From Fragilaria radians (lineage: Eukaryota; Bacillariophyta; Fragilariophyceae; Fragilariales; Fragilariaceae), in assembly GCA_900642245.1 (NCBI GenBank), contig CAAAJI010000775.1, positions 1 through 21,813 of the forward strand: 21,813 bases of DNA. Direction: 5' to 3'. Below the pieces are notes generated by a model. That model was not told the DNA's origin, did no database searches, and saw only the letters and a list, made by a program, of their open reading frames with translations. The position numbers were made by a program, and so were the translations under genes. The first letter of the stretch is position 1; each line of letters opens with the position of its first letter. Of this stretch, positions 1 through 7,704 are shown one piece after another.

Positions 1-263
1 GCATGGCCGAGGCGGCGGCAATCGGCGCCGGGATCGGCTGTCCGATCGCCGAGAGCGGGGAGGATCGTCTAGCGGTGACCGCCACGCTTGGGGCGTTCAA
101 GACGTCGATGCTTCAGGACGTCGAGGCCGGGCGCCCGATCGAACTGGATGCTTTGCTTGCTGCCCCCCTGGAGATTGCCGACCGGGTAGGGGTCGCCGCC
201 CCCAATCTGGCCGCGCTGCATGGGCTGACCCGGCTGATGGGCGAAAGCCGCGGCTTGCTCTAG
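1..263 (+). CDS. Ketopantoate reductase-family protein, C-terminal part (5' end outside window)
   Basis: The visible frame ends at a TAG at 261-263 and is open at the left edge, so the ATG at position 3 is probably internal. The protein end contains the pattern FKTSMLQDVEAGRPIELDAL, followed by a helix and VAAPNLAAL. This is the typical C-terminal domain (ApbA_C) of 2-dehydropantoate 2-reductase, which reduces ketopantoate to pantoate with NADPH in coenzyme A synthesis. The conserved Lys, Ser, Asp and Glu of this domain are all present. The N-terminal Rossmann domain is not visible, and many family members act on other 2-oxo acids, so a true PanE role cannot be decided. The stop codon overlaps that of the convergent downstream gene. 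Confidence 0.8.
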   Translation, partial: MAEAAAIGAGIGCPIAESGEDRLAVTATLGAFKTSMLQDVEAGRPIELDALLAAPLEIADRVGVAAPNLAALHGLTRLMGESRGLL

Positions 264-1267
264 GCGGCCACGACCTGCTGGTCGATCGTCCCGAAGATCG
301 GGTGGTGATGCTCGTCGCGCATGGTGATCGCAACGCGGTCGCCGGCCTTAAGGAAGTCGGTCTCGGGAGCGCCATGCAGGATCGTCTCGACCATTCGCAC
401 CTCGGCGATGCAGCTATAGCCAAGCCCGCCAGCGGTGACCGGCTTGCCGGGCCCGCCGTCGGCGTCGCGGTTGGAAACGGTACCCGAACCAATGATCGTT
501 CCTGCGCCCAGTTTGCGAGTCTTGGCGGCGTGGGCGATCAGGGTGCCGAAGTCGAAGGTCATATCCTCTCCCGCCTGAGCCCGTCCAAACGGCTGGCCGT
601 TGAAATCGACTTCAAGCGCGCCAATCAATTTGCCGCCGGACCAGCGCTCACCGAGCGCGTCGGGAGTCGCGAAAACCGGCGAAAAACTCGACGCGGGCTT
701 AGACTGGAAAAAGCCGAAGCCCTTGGCCAACTCGCCTGGGATCAGGTTGCGCAAACTGACATCGTTGGTCAGCCCGACCAGCAACACATGATCCAGCGCC
801 GCTTCCCGCGACACTCCTTGCGGAACGTCGCCGGTGACCAACACCACCTCGGCCTCGAGGTCACAGCCCCAGCTTTCGTCGGCCAGGGGGATGTCGTCGC
901 GCGGTCCGAGGAACCCGTCCGAACCGCCCTGATACATCAGTGGGTCGTGCCAGAAGCTGTCGGGCATCTCCGCCCCGCGCGCCTGCCGCACCAAGGCAAC
1001 ATGGTTCACATAAGCCGAGCCGTCGGCCCATTGATAAGCGCGTGGAAGCGGCGCTGCGGCTTCACGTTCGTGGAAGCGCTCCCGTGGAATTGTCCCGTGC
1101 TCGAGGTCGGTTGCGAGATTCCGAAGCAACGGCTCGAACCGGCTCCATTCGTCCAGTGCCCCCTGAAGCGTCGCGACGATGTGTCCCGCGTCGGCATAAT
1201 AAGCAAGGTCGTTCGAAACGACGACCAGCCGCCCGTCGCGACCGTGCTTGAGCGATGCCAGTTTCAT
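260..1267 (-). CDS. Fumarylacetoacetate hydrolase family protein (probable fumarylacetoacetase)
   Basis: A 335-residue protein that probably splits fumarylacetoacetate into fumarate and acetoacetate, the last step of tyrosine and homogentisate breakdown in the cytoplasm. The family's metal-binding acids are visible: Glu138 and Glu140 in DLEAEVVLV and Asp169 in LTNDVSLRN. The start chosen is the ATG at 1265-1267, preceded by a strong AGGAGAG ribosome binding site; the frame runs 19 codons further upstream, but that part would overlap hmgA. The gene begins 16 bases after the hmgA stop on the same strand, so both should be on one transcript, and this context supports fumarylacetoacetase over other FAH-fold hydrolases. 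The usual middle enzyme, maleylacetoacetate isomerase, is not in the window. Confidence 0.9.
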   Translation of the reverse strand: MKLASLKHGRDGRLVVVSNDLAYYADAGHIVATLQGALDEWSRFEPLLRNLATDLEHGTIPRERFHEREAAAPLPRAYQWADGSAYVNHVALVRQARGAEMPDSFWHDPLMYQGGSDGFLGPRDDIPLADESWGCDLEAEVVLVTGDVPQGVSREAALDHVLLVGLTNDVSLRNLIPGELAKGFGFFQSKPASSFSPVFATPDALGERWSGGKLIGALEVDFNGQPFGRAQAGEDMTFDFGTLIAHAAKTRKLGAGTIIGSGTVSNRDADGGPGKPVTAGGLGYSCIAEVRMVETILHGAPETDFLKAGDRVAITMRDEHHHPIFGTIDQQVVAA

Positions 1268-1283
1268 ATTCTCTCCTGCGGGG

Positions 1284-2564
1284 TCAGGGCAATTGCGCCT
1301 TGGGAAAATCGGCCCAGGCCACATCGTAATCCGGTTGCGCGCGGTCCAGCGCGAAGCGGGTCGGGACGTATGGCCAGCACGTCTCGACCATAAAGGCCAT
1401 GGTGCCGTCGATCTTGTGTGGCCTCAGCTCGGCTTCGCTCGCCTTGCGCCAGGTGTCGACGTCGGGTCCGTGGCCGCTCATCATGTTGTGAAGCGAAAGG
1501 CCCCCCGGCGCAAATCCGTCGGCCTTGGCATCATAGGCGCCATGGATCAGCCCCATGGCCTCGCTCATCACATTGCGGTGAAACCATGGCGGGCGGAAGG
1601 TGTCTTCGCCGACCAGCCAGCGTGGCGGGAAAATGACGAAGTCGGCGTTGGCCCGGCCCGGCACATCGCTCGGAGAGGTCAATACGGTGAAGATCGACGG
1701 ATCGGGATGATCGAAACTGATGCTGCCGATGGTGTTGAACCGCGCCAGTTCGTAGCGATAGGGCGCGAGATTGCCATGCCACGCCACCACGTCGAGCGGT
1801 GAGTGGTCGAGCGTGGTCGTCCACAGGCTGCCGCCATATTTCTGGATCAGCTCATGATCGCCGTCGACATCCTCGAACGCGGCGGTCGGCGTCTCGAAGT
1901 CGCGCGCATTGGCTAGACCGTTGGCCCCGATCGGTCCCAGTTCCGGCAGTCGAAACAAGGCGCCGTGGTTTTCCGCGACATAGCCCCGCGCGTCGCCATC
2001 CACCTCGACGCAGAAGCGAAGGCCGCGCGGGATCACCCCGATCCACCCAGGCGGCAGCTCCATGCCGCCCATTTCCGTAAACAGGCGCAGCGTCCCCGAC
2101 TGCGGAATGATCAGCAGTTCGCCGTCCGAGTTGGCGAAGATGCGCCGCTCCATCGACCGTGTTGCACGATAGAGATGGATTGCGACCCCCTCCAGCTCGG
2201 CGGGGTTACGGTTGACCATCATCGTGACCAGGCCGTCGACGAAGTCGCAGTCGGCCGGGAGGCCGCCGGGCGGGTCCCAGCGCAGGCGATTGGGTGCAAG
2301 TGGTTGATCGCCTGTGTCCGCGGTAAGTAGCCGTGCGCCATCGTAGGGCGTGAACGGTCGATGGTCGGCGGTGGGGCGCATGCGATACAGCCAGCTGCGG
2401 CGGTTCTCGTGACGGGGTGCAGTGAATGCGGCCCCGGAAAGCTGCTCGGTATAGAGATCGAATGCTGGGCGCTGTGGACTATTGCGGCCAATGGGCAGAG
2501 CGCCGGGCACGGCTTCGCTTTCGAAGGTGCTGCCGAAGCCGCTCAGATAATTGTCAGTCGCCAA
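1284..2564 (-). CDS. hmgA: Homogentisate 1,2-dioxygenase
   Basis: Opens the aromatic ring of homogentisate to maleylacetoacetate using Fe(II) and O2. The N-terminal block YLSGFGSTFESEA...GALPIGRNSPQ is diagnostic. The iron ligands are visible: His and Glu in FHRNVMSEAMGLI, and the second His in MSGHGPD, matching His335, Glu341 and His371 of the human enzyme. The frame has no ATG near its beginning. I chose TTG at 2562-2564 because GAGGGGG (2572-2578) lies 7 bases upstream and this gives the usual family N-terminus and about 426 residues. A TTG at 2628-2630 would add 22 residues that look unrelated to the family and has no clear ribosome binding site. It is followed after 16 bases by the fumarylacetoacetate hydrolase gene; no hpd or maiA is present here. 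Confidence 0.95.
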   Translation of the reverse strand: MATDNYLSGFGSTFESEAVPGALPIGRNSPQRPAFDLYTEQLSGAAFTAPRHENRRSWLYRMRPTADHRPFTPYDGARLLTADTGDQPLAPNRLRWDPPGGLPADCDFVDGLVTMMVNRNPAELEGVAIHLYRATRSMERRIFANSDGELLIIPQSGTLRLFTEMGGMELPPGWIGVIPRGLRFCVEVDGDARGYVAENHGALFRLPELGPIGANGLANARDFETPTAAFEDVDGDHELIQKYGGSLWTTTLDHSPLDVVAWHGNLAPYRYELARFNTIGSISFDHPDPSIFTVLTSPSDVPGRANADFVIFPPRWLVGEDTFRPPWFHRNVMSEAMGLIHGAYDAKADGFAPGGLSLHNMMSGHGPDVDTWRKASEAELRPHKIDGTMAFMVETCWPYVPTRFALDRAQPDYDVAWADFPKAQLP

Positions 2565-2571
2565 CGCAAGA

Positions 2572-2578
2572 CCCCCTC
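2572..2578 (-). promoter_or_regulatory. Ribosome binding site deciding the hmgA TTG start
   Basis: On the minus strand this reads GAGGGGG and sits 7 bases before the TTG at 2562-2564. It is the best Shine-Dalgarno match near the beginning of the hmgA frame and is the main reason for choosing that start. Confidence 0.55.
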
Positions 2579-2650
2579 GTTTCCACTGGGAAGCGAGAGG
2601 GTCGTTACGCTGCGTTGCGGCCACCGTCAAAGGCCGTCGCGGTCAAGTCG

Positions 2651-2857
2651 TCAGTTAACGTTGACCTCGAGCTTGTCGGGAATGTTGATGTCGGTCTGGC
2701 TGCTGCCACCGAAGCCGAGCTGATCCTTGAACAGGAACAGCAGCACGAGGATGACGATGATCAGCAATACGACCGCAAGGACGCCGCCATTGCCGCCACC
2801 GCCGCCGGTTTCGACGATCGTCGTCCGTTCAACGACCGGATCTCTGTCATCCACCAT
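2651..2857 (-). CDS. Small single-pass membrane protein of unknown function
   Basis: I do not recognise a named family. The 68-residue product has three parts. An acidic N-terminus (MVDDRDPVVERTTIVE) is followed by a glycine-rich link (GGGGGNGG). Next comes one strongly hydrophobic helix of about 20 residues (VLAVVLLIIVILVLLFLF), then a polar tail ending in DINIPDKLEVNVN. The ATG at 2855-2857 is preceded by GGGAG; a longer frame up to 2923 exists, but its first 22 residues lack a good start signal. It lies 75 bases after prmA and 86 bases before hmgA on the same strand, so it could be the tail of the prmA transcript or a gene of its own. The charge pattern suggests a bitopic inner-membrane protein, but its orientation and role are unknown. 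Confidence 0.7.
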   Translation of the reverse strand: MVDDRDPVVERTTIVETGGGGGNGGVLAVVLLIIVILVLLFLFKDQLGFGGSSQTDINIPDKLEVNVN

Positions 2858-2932
2858 AGTGTCACTCCCTGTAGAACTGGTTTTCGTTGCGTAACGAACG
2901 CGCGCCCTCGAGGTGGGTTCCAAGCCGACGGG

Positions 2933-3814
2933 TCAACCAGCCTCTAGTGTCAAAATGGACCATTCGCCCGCGCTGCGGTCGATGACCGTCATCCCTTGAG
3001 CCTCGTAAGCCGCGATCACTGCTTCTGCCTGGGTATCGAGCAAGCCCGCCAATATGACGGTTGCGCCAGGTGAGACGGCTTTGGCAAAGTCCGGTGCAGA
3101 CTCGATTAGCGGTCCAGCAAGAATGTTGGCAACGAGCAGGTCGAACGGAGCTCGCGCGACGAGCATTTCGTGATCCATCCCATCCGCAACGGCAAGCAAC
3201 AGCTCGCCGGCACCATGGCCGATGGGGACATCGTTGATGCGCGCATTGTCCCGGCTGACGTCGATGGAGATCGGGTCGATGTCAGTCGCGATGCCCTTAG
3301 CTTCGGGCCACAGGGCGAGGGCGGCAAAGGCGAGTAAGCCGGTGCCGGTACCGATATCGGCAATGTTTGCGAACCTTTTGCCCGAGACCTCGAGCCGGTC
3401 GAGCGCGCCCAGGCACCCTGCTGTCGTGTCATGCTGGCCGGTGCCAAAGGCGAGACCGGCATCAATCTCGAAGTTGACCGCGCCGGGGCTCGGCGGATGG
3501 CTCGGGGTGTGAACGAAGAAACGCCCGGCGCGGATCGGTTCGAGCCCGGCTTGGCTCATCGTCACCCAGTCATCCTCCGCCAGATGCTCGATCTCTGGCT
3601 CGCCATCCCGGGAGAGTCGATTGAGCAACATCAATTCCTGGGTTGTTGGCTGATCGGTGAAATAAGCGTGGATCAGCCAGTCGTCAGGCGCATTGGGGTC
3701 CGGCTCGTCGGCAACGATGACGGGGGGCTCATCCGAATATTGAAACAGCGAATCGCTGTCGGGCATGGCCTCGGCCTCCACCCGGGTGCAACGAAGCGTG
3801 ACCCGCCAGCTCAT
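2933..3814 (-). CDS. prmA: Ribosomal protein L11 methyltransferase
   Basis: Uses S-adenosylmethionine to methylate ribosomal protein L11. The 293-residue length is normal. The family motif FGTGQHDTT is at residues 123-131, the SAM-binding motif I DIGTGTGLL is at 153-161, and VANIL at 228-232 is the catalytic-loop motif. The N-terminal L11-recognition domain occupies roughly the first 100 residues and is more divergent, as is usual. The ATG at 3812-3814 overlaps the stop of the upstream metallo-beta-lactamase (ATGA), which implies translational coupling. The gene is followed after 75 bases by the small membrane protein gene. Confidence 0.93.
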   Translation of the reverse strand: MSWRVTLRCTRVEAEAMPDSDSLFQYSDEPPVIVADEPDPNAPDDWLIHAYFTDQPTTQELMLLNRLSRDGEPEIEHLAEDDWVTMSQAGLEPIRAGRFFVHTPSHPPSPGAVNFEIDAGLAFGTGQHDTTAGCLGALDRLEVSGKRFANIADIGTGTGLLAFAALALWPEAKGIATDIDPISIDVSRDNARINDVPIGHGAGELLLAVADGMDHEMLVARAPFDLLVANILAGPLIESAPDFAKAVSPGATVILAGLLDTQAEAVIAAYEAQGMTVIDRSAGEWSILTLEAG

Positions 3815-4665
3815 CGTTCCGACTCGTTCACCAGTCGTTTCTGGAGCGCGTCTCGGCCGCGGGCGGCATATGCACCGCAGCCGGCGGGATCGACCAATTG
3901 GGCCTTGCCTGCAAGCCGGTCGATCAAATTGCTCGCAGCGGGATGGGGGGTCACCAGGACGTCGCAGGGGAGCGCGGCGATTCGGGCAAAGGTCGAACGA
4001 TAAGGGGCCAGTCTCTGGGGATGCTCGCTGAACCGATAGCCGTCGCGCGACACCGCGCTGATGCTGTCCGCGAACACTATTCGGCGACAGATTTTCCCAA
4101 CGCAGGATCGCCAGCTCCAGCTGGTGCCGCCGTCGGTGTGGCCGGGCGTCGCGTGGGCGGTGATTGCAACCGGCCCGACCCGGACCTGTTCGCCGTCACG
4201 GATGACACGGTCCACCCGCACACCGTTGAAGTCGTCGATCGAACCAGCTTGGGGGTCGTCCGGCGCTGTCTTGCCGGTTTCCAGCACGCGAACCGCTGGC
4301 CTTCGTGCCGCAAGGCTGGCGCCGCTCAGTCGCTTCAGCACCGCGAGTCCGCCGGCATGATCGATATGCTCATGGCTGTTGAGAAGCCATTTCACGTCGC
4401 GCATTCGATACCCGAGTCTATCGATGTTTGCGGCAATGCTCGGAACGGCCTCGGTTGTTGCACCGTCGATCAGCACATGGCCCTTTGGCGACGTAATCAG
4501 TAAAACGACGATCCCGCAGGTGCCGACGTTATAGGTGTTGCCGTAAACTCGCACTGGTGGGGCTGGATCGCTCCAGCCGTCTTTTCCGGCGCATTGTTTT
4601 TGCCATTCGGTGATTGTCGCGGGTCCCGTCACTGCCAACGCGAGCGCGGCGAGGCTAGCGAACAT
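3811..4665 (-). CDS. Subclass B3 metallo-beta-lactamase
   Basis: A 284-residue metallo-beta-lactamase-fold hydrolase with the full subclass B3 zinc site. His98, His100, Asp102 and His103 are in SHEHIDH, His176 is in PGHTDG, and His241 is in TPHPAAS. The position that holds Cys in B1 enzymes is Ser201 (FADSISA), as in B3. Cys234 and Cys263 fit the B3 disulfide. The N-terminus is a short hydrophobic segment (residues 2-18) followed by a polar region, consistent with export to the periplasm. GGAG lies 7 bases before the ATG. The start overlaps the dehydrogenase gene by 11 bases, and the stop overlaps prmA by 4. B3 enzymes hydrolyse beta-lactams including carbapenems, and chromosomal copies are known in environmental sphingomonads. 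Whether this one has that activity cannot be read from sequence alone. Confidence 0.88.
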   Translation of the reverse strand: MFASLAALALAVTGPATITEWQKQCAGKDGWSDPAPPVRVYGNTYNVGTCGIVVLLITSPKGHVLIDGATTEAVPSIAANIDRLGYRMRDVKWLLNSHEHIDHAGGLAVLKRLSGASLAARRPAVRVLETGKTAPDDPQAGSIDDFNGVRVDRVIRDGEQVRVGPVAITAHATPGHTDGGTSWSWRSCVGKICRRIVFADSISAVSRDGYRFSEHPQRLAPYRSTFARIAALPCDVLVTPHPAASNLIDRLAGKAQLVDPAGCGAYAARGRDALQKRLVNESER

Positions 4666-5362
4666 AGCTCGCTCCGTTGACGTCGATTACCGCGCCGGTC
4701 GCGGACGGGGGAGCATCACACGCCAGCCAGCGGATCGTCTCGGCGATCTCGTCCGGAGTGGCAGGGCGGCCCAGCGGGATGTCGGCAAGCAACTTCTCGC
4801 CGCCGCGGCTGGCGATATATTCTTCGACCATGCCCGTCGCGGTGAACCCCGGGCAAACGGCGAAGGCCAGGACGTTCTCTGGGGCGTAGGCCCGCGCAGT
4901 GCTCTTGGTCATGGCGATCATGCCGGCCTTCGACGCCGCATAATGCCAGTGCATCGGCGAATCGCCGCGATAGGCCGCTCGGCTAGCGACGTTGACGATC
5001 CGGCCGCCGACGGGATTCGAGGACCGGAAATGGGCCAGGGCGAGGCGGCAGAGATCGGCGCTGGCCTGGAGATTGACGGTCAGCGTTCGCGCCCAGGCCG
5101 CGTGCCATTCATCGTCCCCGGCATTATCGGCAATGCCCTCGAAGATGCCGGCATTGTTGACCAGGACGTCGATCCGCCCATCCAGCCGTTCGAATGCCTC
5201 CTGCCATAAGCGGCGCGGCGCCTCGGGGTCGGTGAAATCGGCGGCAACCAAAGTGCCGCCGCCGGTGGTCGAGTGGCCGATCACCCGATGCCCGGCGCCG
5301 GTGAGGGCGGCGAAGGTGGCTTCGCCGATTCCACGGCTTGCGCCGGTAAGCAGGATGTTCAT
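4655..5362 (-). CDS. Short-chain dehydrogenase/reductase (SDR) family oxidoreductase
   Basis: A 235-residue classical SDR. The nucleotide-binding motif TGASRGIG is at residues 6-13 and NNAG at 69-72. The catalytic residues are Ser127 (NVASRAA), Tyr141 and Lys145 (YAASK). The region after the first beta strand (GHSTTGGG) does not show a clear NADP or NAD preference. The substrate is unknown; FabG-like and sugar or alcohol dehydrogenases share this pattern. The ATG is preceded by a G-rich ribosome binding site (GGCGGGGGC). It is the first gene of a tightly overlapping set with the B3 lactamase and prmA. The last 11 bases are shared with the lactamase start, so co-expression is likely, though no common pathway is evident. 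Confidence 0.88.
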   Translation of the reverse strand: MNILLTGASRGIGEATFAALTGAGHRVIGHSTTGGGTLVAADFTDPEAPRRLWQEAFERLDGRIDVLVNNAGIFEGIADNAGDDEWHAAWARTLTVNLQASADLCRLALAHFRSSNPVGGRIVNVASRAAYRGDSPMHWHYAASKAGMIAMTKSTARAYAPENVLAFAVCPGFTATGMVEEYIASRGGEKLLADIPLGRPATPDEIAETIRWLACDAPPSATGAVIDVNGASYVR

Positions 5363-5418
5363 TGCCCCCGCCTAGCGAAACGCCGGGCAGGGGCAAAGAG
5401 GGGGGCTGCCGTTTAGTC

Positions 5419-6780
5419 TTAGGCGGCGAAAGTCGAGACGAAGGCACTGGTGGTGGCGCGGAATTCCTCGATCTGTGCCGAGAAGCGGCCAAAGCCCTGC
5501 TCGACGCTGTCGATGTCCTGCGCGACATTTTCCGTATCGCTGCGGATTGCGGCAATGGTCGAGCTCATCGAATCGGCAGCAAGCGCGGTTTCATCGACTG
5601 CTGCAGTGATCATCGTCACCGTCTGGGCCTGCAATTCCATCGCCTGGCGGATGCGGTCGGCGCTGGTCTGCACTTCCTCGACGGTCGACTGGATCGATGC
5701 ATTGGATTCGACCGTCTGACGGGTCGCCTGCTGGATCGCGGTGATCTTGGCGGTAATATCGTCGGTCGCCCGCGCCGTCTGCGATGCGAGGCTCTTCACT
5801 TCCTGTGCCACGACCGCGAAGCCGCGGCCTGCATCGCCGGCACGCGCTGCCTCGATGGTAGCATTAAGCGCGAGCAGATTAGTCTGGCCGGCGATGTCGC
5901 GGATCAGCCCAAGGATCGATTCGATCGCCTCCACATGGGTGGACAGCGCCTTGGATACCTTCACCGCTTGCTCGGCCTGGCCGCCGGCGCGGGTGGCGAC
6001 GTCGGAGGCGACCTCAACCTCGCTTCGGGCATCCTCGATAGCGCGGATTAGGCCGGCTGCCGTCTGTGCGGCTTCCCGCATCGCGGTGGCGGATTGTTCT
6101 GCCGCGGCGGCGACTTCGCTGGTCTTGCCCAGCATCCCGCGCGCCGAGGCGCTGGTTGCCGACGCTTGCGAGCGCAGCCCCTCGCTTTGCTGGGTGCAAT
6201 TCTGGACGATGCCGAGCACCTTGCCGTTGAAATCATTGGCCCGCCGCGAGTGAACTTTTTCGCCTTCGCCGCGAGCCAGGTGGATGGCGTGATGGATGAA
6301 GCAATCCACTTCGATCGCCTGGACCTCGGACAAGGTGCGGGCAAAGCGAACTAGCTCGTCCTCTCCGGTCACCTGCCGGCGAAGGATGACGAACGCTGCT
6401 TCGGTCTCGGCCGAGAGTCCGGCGAGCAGGGTCGACAGGGTCAGCCCGGCAGTGAAGGCGCGCTCGACGTACGTCCGCGCCTTGTTGGTCCATCCGGGAT
6501 TCTCGATGGCCGAGAATTTGATCGCGATATAGGGTTGGATCTTGGCCACATAATCATCGAGCCGCGCAAGATCGAACGGGGCCTTCAGTTCGGGCGACTG
6601 CGCGTAGCGTGTCCAGAAGCTTCGTGCCATGGCGGCTGAATCGGCCTCGAGCCGGCTCCAAAGCTCGCGCGAGCGCTCGGGCAGGTCGCCGGCCGGGTCA
6701 TACAATGCCAGCCCCCGCGCCACATCATATTCATCGCTGATATTAGAGCCGACCACGGTCGCCATTTTCATCATTCCCAT
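5419..6780 (-). CDS. Soluble methyl-accepting chemotaxis protein with globin-like sensor domain
   Basis: About 453 residues with no transmembrane segment and no HAMP domain, so a cytoplasmic chemoreceptor. The C-terminal half is a long coiled coil. The hairpin tip at about residues 292-332 (IRDIAGQTNLLALNATIEAA, then GRGFAVVAQEVKSLA) is the region that contacts CheA and CheW. The first 175 residues are helical and resemble the protoglobin-type sensor of globin-coupled receptors (for example ELWSRLEADSAAMARSFW and a later KARTYVERAFTAGL helix). The histidine that would bind haem in the F helix is not seen, so it may not bind haem. The start is uncertain: a cluster of ATGs at 6763-6780 follows a TTG at 6787-6789, all with weak ribosome binding sites. 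It is divergent from sdhC. Confidence 0.87.
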   Translation of the reverse strand: MGMMKMATVVGSNISDEYDVARGLALYDPAGDLPERSRELWSRLEADSAAMARSFWTRYAQSPELKAPFDLARLDDYVAKIQPYIAIKFSAIENPGWTNKARTYVERAFTAGLTLSTLLAGLSAETEAAFVILRRQVTGEDELVRFARTLSEVQAIEVDCFIHHAIHLARGEGEKVHSRRANDFNGKVLGIVQNCTQQSEGLRSQASATSASARGMLGKTSEVAAAAEQSATAMREAAQTAAGLIRAIEDARSEVEVASDVATRAGGQAEQAVKVSKALSTHVEAIESILGLIRDIAGQTNLLALNATIEAARAGDAGRGFAVVAQEVKSLASQTARATDDITAKITAIQQATRQTVESNASIQSTVEEVQTSADRIRQAMELQAQTVTMITAAVDETALAADSMSSTIAAIRSDTENVAQDIDSVEQGFGRFSAQIEEFRATTSAFVSTFAA

Positions 6781-6917
6781 ATGCTTCAATGTCGCTTCGC
6801 AATGCTATGCCCCGTCAATGGTTAAAGGGGGGTTAGTTGTTGGGCTCGGCTTGCGAGTTGGGCTGATGCTGCCTAGGGGAGCGTGACCTTGAAGCTTCCG
6901 CTACGCAAAGAGGATCC

Positions 6918-7313
6918 ATGACCCGAAATCCCGACCGGCCGCTGTCGCCGCATCTCACAATCTGGAAATGGGGCCTCGGCATGCTGGTCTCGATCCTTCA
7001 CCGCGTTACGGGCGGCGCCCTTGCTGTAGCGGGACTGGCGCTATTGACCTGGTGGCTGTGGGCGATTGCGGCGGGAGCCGACGAATATGAGAAATTTGTC
7101 ACATTTGCGATGAATCCGGTGGGATTGATCGTGCTGGTCGGGCTGACCTGGGCATTCTGGCAGCATACGCTGTCGGGGTTGCGCCACCTGGTGATGGACA
7201 CGGGTGCCGGATTCGAACTTAGAACCAACCGGTTGTTTGCGGTACTGACGGTTGCCGGAGCCCTGTTCCTGACTGCGCTTACCTGGGCCGTTGCAATGGG
7301 GATCTGGGCATGA
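6918..7313 (+). CDS. sdhC: Succinate dehydrogenase cytochrome b556 subunit
   Basis: A 131-residue inner-membrane subunit of complex II that helps to bind haem b and ubiquinone. The family signatures RPLSPHLTIW near the N-terminus and SILHRVTGG in the first helix are present. Three hydrophobic helices follow. The haem-ligand region is LSGLRHLVMDTG. AGAGG lies 5 bases before the ATG. The end overlaps the sdhD start by 4 bases (ATGA). It is the first gene of the operon; its promoter should lie in the 137 bases between it and the divergent chemoreceptor gene, but no convincing -35/-10 pair stands out. Confidence 0.95.
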   Translation: MTRNPDRPLSPHLTIWKWGLGMLVSILHRVTGGALAVAGLALLTWWLWAIAAGADEYEKFVTFAMNPVGLIVLVGLTWAFWQHTLSGLRHLVMDTGAGFELRTNRLFAVLTVAGALFLTALTWAVAMGIWA

Positions 7314-7699
7314 GCACCGGGACAAGTTCGACCCCGCTGGGGAAGGTCCGTGGCACCGGGTCGGCGCACCACGGCGGCGAGCACTGGCTCCACGAACGCC
7401 TGGTCAGCGCCGCGTCGCTGCTGCTTGGCCTGTGGCTGATCATATCCGTCTTGCTCCTTCCATCGCTCGACCGAGCGACGTTGGTCGAATGGCTTCGTGC
7501 TCCGAGCGGGGCGGTGCCGATGGCGCTACTGGTAATCACCTTCTTCATTCATGCCGTAGATGGCCTGAAGGTCGTGATCGACGATTATGTCCATGATGAT
7601 GGCAACCGCGTGCTGTTCAACGGCGTACTTGTGTTTGTTGGGATCGGGGCAGGCTCGCTGGCCCTGTTCAGCCTTGCCAAGATTGCCTTTGGAGCCTGA
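7310..7699 (+). CDS. sdhD: Succinate dehydrogenase membrane anchor subunit
   Basis: A 129-residue integral membrane protein that, with SdhC, anchors the catalytic subunits of complex II and forms the quinone site. Three hydrophobic helices are visible (about residues 34-50, 66-86 and 101-125). The characteristic segment FFIHAVDGLKVVIDDYVHD holds the haem-ligand His and the conserved Asp-Tyr. The N-terminal HHGGEHWLHERL stretch is typical of alphaproteobacterial SdhD. The start codon overlaps the sdhC stop and sdhA begins 5 bases after its stop, so the three genes are one translationally linked operon. Confidence 0.94.
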   Translation: MSTGTSSTPLGKVRGTGSAHHGGEHWLHERLVSAASLLLGLWLIISVLLLPSLDRATLVEWLRAPSGAVPMALLVITFFIHAVDGLKVVIDDYVHDDGNRVLFNGVLVFVGIGAGSLALFSLAKIAFGA

Positions 7700-7704
7700 T
7701 CGGA

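Noticed and set aside
302..1393. Long plus-strand open frame of 363 codons
   Set aside because: It lies antisense to the fumarylacetoacetate hydrolase gene, has no recognisable domain, and is the kind of shadow frame expected in GC-rich DNA.
2565..2630. Upstream TTG start for hmgA at 2628-2630
   Set aside because: No clear ribosome binding site, and the extra residues do not resemble the family N-terminus; the TTG at 2562-2564 is better supported.
2858..2923. 22-residue N-terminal extension of the small membrane protein
   Set aside because: The shorter start has the better ribosome binding site, and the extension shows no signal-like or conserved character.
5363..5418. G-rich stretch after the chemoreceptor gene as an intrinsic terminator
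   Set aside because: I could not draw a stable hairpin followed by a T-run on the transcribed strand.
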